Shown: one piece after another, positions 63,350-64,000 of the stretch | Layout: every line of letters begins with the position of its first letter | Position numbering within the stretch: position 1 is the stretch's first letter | Assembly (NCBI RefSeq): GCF_002261355.1 | Contig: NZ_NEVU01000003.1 | Location: 310,001-374,000 of the forward strand | Reading direction: 5' to 3' | Length of the DNA stretch: 64,000 nt | Source: Bordetella genomosp. 12 | GTDB taxonomy: Bacteria > Pseudomonadota > Gammaproteobacteria > Burkholderiales > Burkholderiaceae_B | Translations under genes and position numbers: made by a program | Notes under the pieces: model-generated | Told to the model about the DNA's origin: nothing | What the model saw: the letters and a program-made list of their open reading frames with translations, nothing else | Database searches by the model: none

Positions 63350-64000
63350 TTACGCCTGAGCGCTGGCGCGCAGGCGGTTGACGATTTGGTTGTCCTTGCC
63401 TTGCACCAAGGTGGTCAGTGCAAAGTTGAATTCGATTTCCTTGTAAGAATCGGCTTTGAGGCCCAGCTTCTCGCCCCCGGTCTTCTCGACCACGGGCGGG
63501 ATCAGACCCTCACGGGTGGCATAGGCGAAGTCATCCCAGATAAGGGGATCACCCTCGATATTGAATTGCGTGGTGAGCTTGCGATGCTGATCGGCGCTTA
63601 CGAAAAAGTGCACGTGCGCAGGGCGATTGCCGTGGCGGCCGAGCGCGTCCAGCAGTTGCTGCGTGGCGCCTTGCGGCGGACAGCCGTAACCCACCGGCAT
63701 CAAGGTGCGGAACTCATACTCGCCATGAGGCCCGGTCTTGACCGCGCCGCGCAGGTTGAAATCGGTCTGCGCACCGGTCGGATCGAAGTGCGAGTAAAAG
63801 CCGTTGGAATTAGCATGCCAGCATTCGACCACCGCGTTGGCGAGCGGTTTACCCTGGGTATCGGTAACCACCCCGCGGATGACCAGCGGACCCGCCCCCT
63901 CATCCGGATCGATATCGATGCGCGACACCCCTTCGCGCAGCGGCGCGCCCGCCACGTACAAGGGGCCCTCGATGGTGCGCGGCGTGCCGCCCTCCAGGCC
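63350..64000 (-). CDS. catA: Catechol 1,2-dioxygenase (C-terminal part, cut by window edge)
   Basis: About 217 C-terminal residues of an intradiol dioxygenase that cleaves catechol to cis,cis-muconate. The non-haem iron ligands are all visible: Tyr in CWHANSNGFYSHF, Tyr in MPVGYGCPP, and two His in RPAHVHFFV. The segment TIEGPLYVAGAPLREG and the long C-terminal helix region are typical of CatA. The open frame runs off the right edge, so the start is missing. It leads a unit with the MFS transporter and benD; the muconate-cycloisomerase steps would lie outside. Confidence 0.92.
   Translation of the reverse strand, partial: GLEGGTPRTIEGPLYVAGAPLREGVSRIDIDPDEGAGPLVIRGVVTDTQGKPLANAVVECWHANSNGFYSHFDPTGAQTDFNLRGAVKTGPHGEYEFRTLMPVGYGCPPQGATQQLLDALGRHGNRPAHVHFFVSADQHRKLTTQFNIEGDPLIWDDFAYATREGLIPPVVEKTGGEKLGLKADSYKEIEFNFALTTLVQGKDNQIVNRLRASAQA

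Overview
The window is GC-rich, tightly packed bacterial chromosome with very short intergenic gaps and many 1-4 bp gene overlaps. Six periplasmic Bug (TctC-type) solute receptors, two FecI/FecR/TonB iron cascades, a ben/cat aromatic cluster and a wealth of acyl-CoA genes point to a betaproteobacterium of the Alcaligenaceae (Bordetella/Achromobacter type). This taxon is inferred from gene content only. I see no rRNA, tRNA, CRISPR array, insertion sequence or phage gene. The window is a chain of catabolic islands, each beside its own regulator.

1-12.6 kb: a hydantoin / D-amino-acid island. A minus-strand operon runs from a D-hydantoinase (9920-11419) through a complete polar amino-acid ABC importer, a DapA-fold aldolase, a hydantoin-racemase-type protein, an FAD-linked D-2-hydroxyacid dehydrogenase-like enzyme, an SDR-like protein and a glutathione transferase. 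An Asp/Glu racemase and the start of an N-carbamoyl-D-amino-acid hydrolase lie further left. Two clearly paralogous LysR regulators bracket the operon.

12.6-19 kb and 56.7-60.8 kb: two iron-uptake cassettes (FecI sigma, FecR anti-sigma, TonB receptor with STN domain). Each has a Fur-box-like site before fecI. The first also carries a PepSY membrane protein and two small unrecognised exported or membrane proteins.

19.2-28.7 kb: a PaaI-like thioesterase and a REP-like repeat pair, then a six-gene minus-strand operon (Ldh2-type dehydrogenase, Fe-alcohol dehydrogenase, aldehyde dehydrogenase, MHS-family MFS transporter, enolase-superfamily dehydratase, ACS-family MFS transporter) divergent from an FCD-type GntR regulator. 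It looks like sugar-acid or hydroxyacid catabolism.

28.8-56.5 kb: a long acyl-CoA region. It holds an IclR-flanked pair (ADP-forming acyl-CoA synthetase and enoyl-CoA hydratase), an SMP-30 lactonase, an AtuA protein with its small partner, a LysR-flanked aldehyde dehydrogenase/Zn-alcohol dehydrogenase/Bug/Bug operon, and a divergent locus. One arm of that locus has a single-chain biotin-dependent acyl-CoA carboxylase, a tandem-fused CoA-transferase and a Bug receptor. The other has a LysR, a DUF35 protein, a thiolase-like protein without a visible nucleophilic cysteine, a FadJ-type fusion and another Bug receptor. The carboxylase plus DUF35/thiolase-like pair is the best candidate for an undescribed pathway: CoA activation, carboxylation, hydration/oxidation and a retro-aldol or thiolytic step.

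61-64 kb: benD, a benzoate-type MFS transporter and catA (cut by the window edge), ending in a clear intrinsic terminator. A nearly identical leader GGAGACAA precedes the start codon of eight transporter or enzyme genes across the islands.
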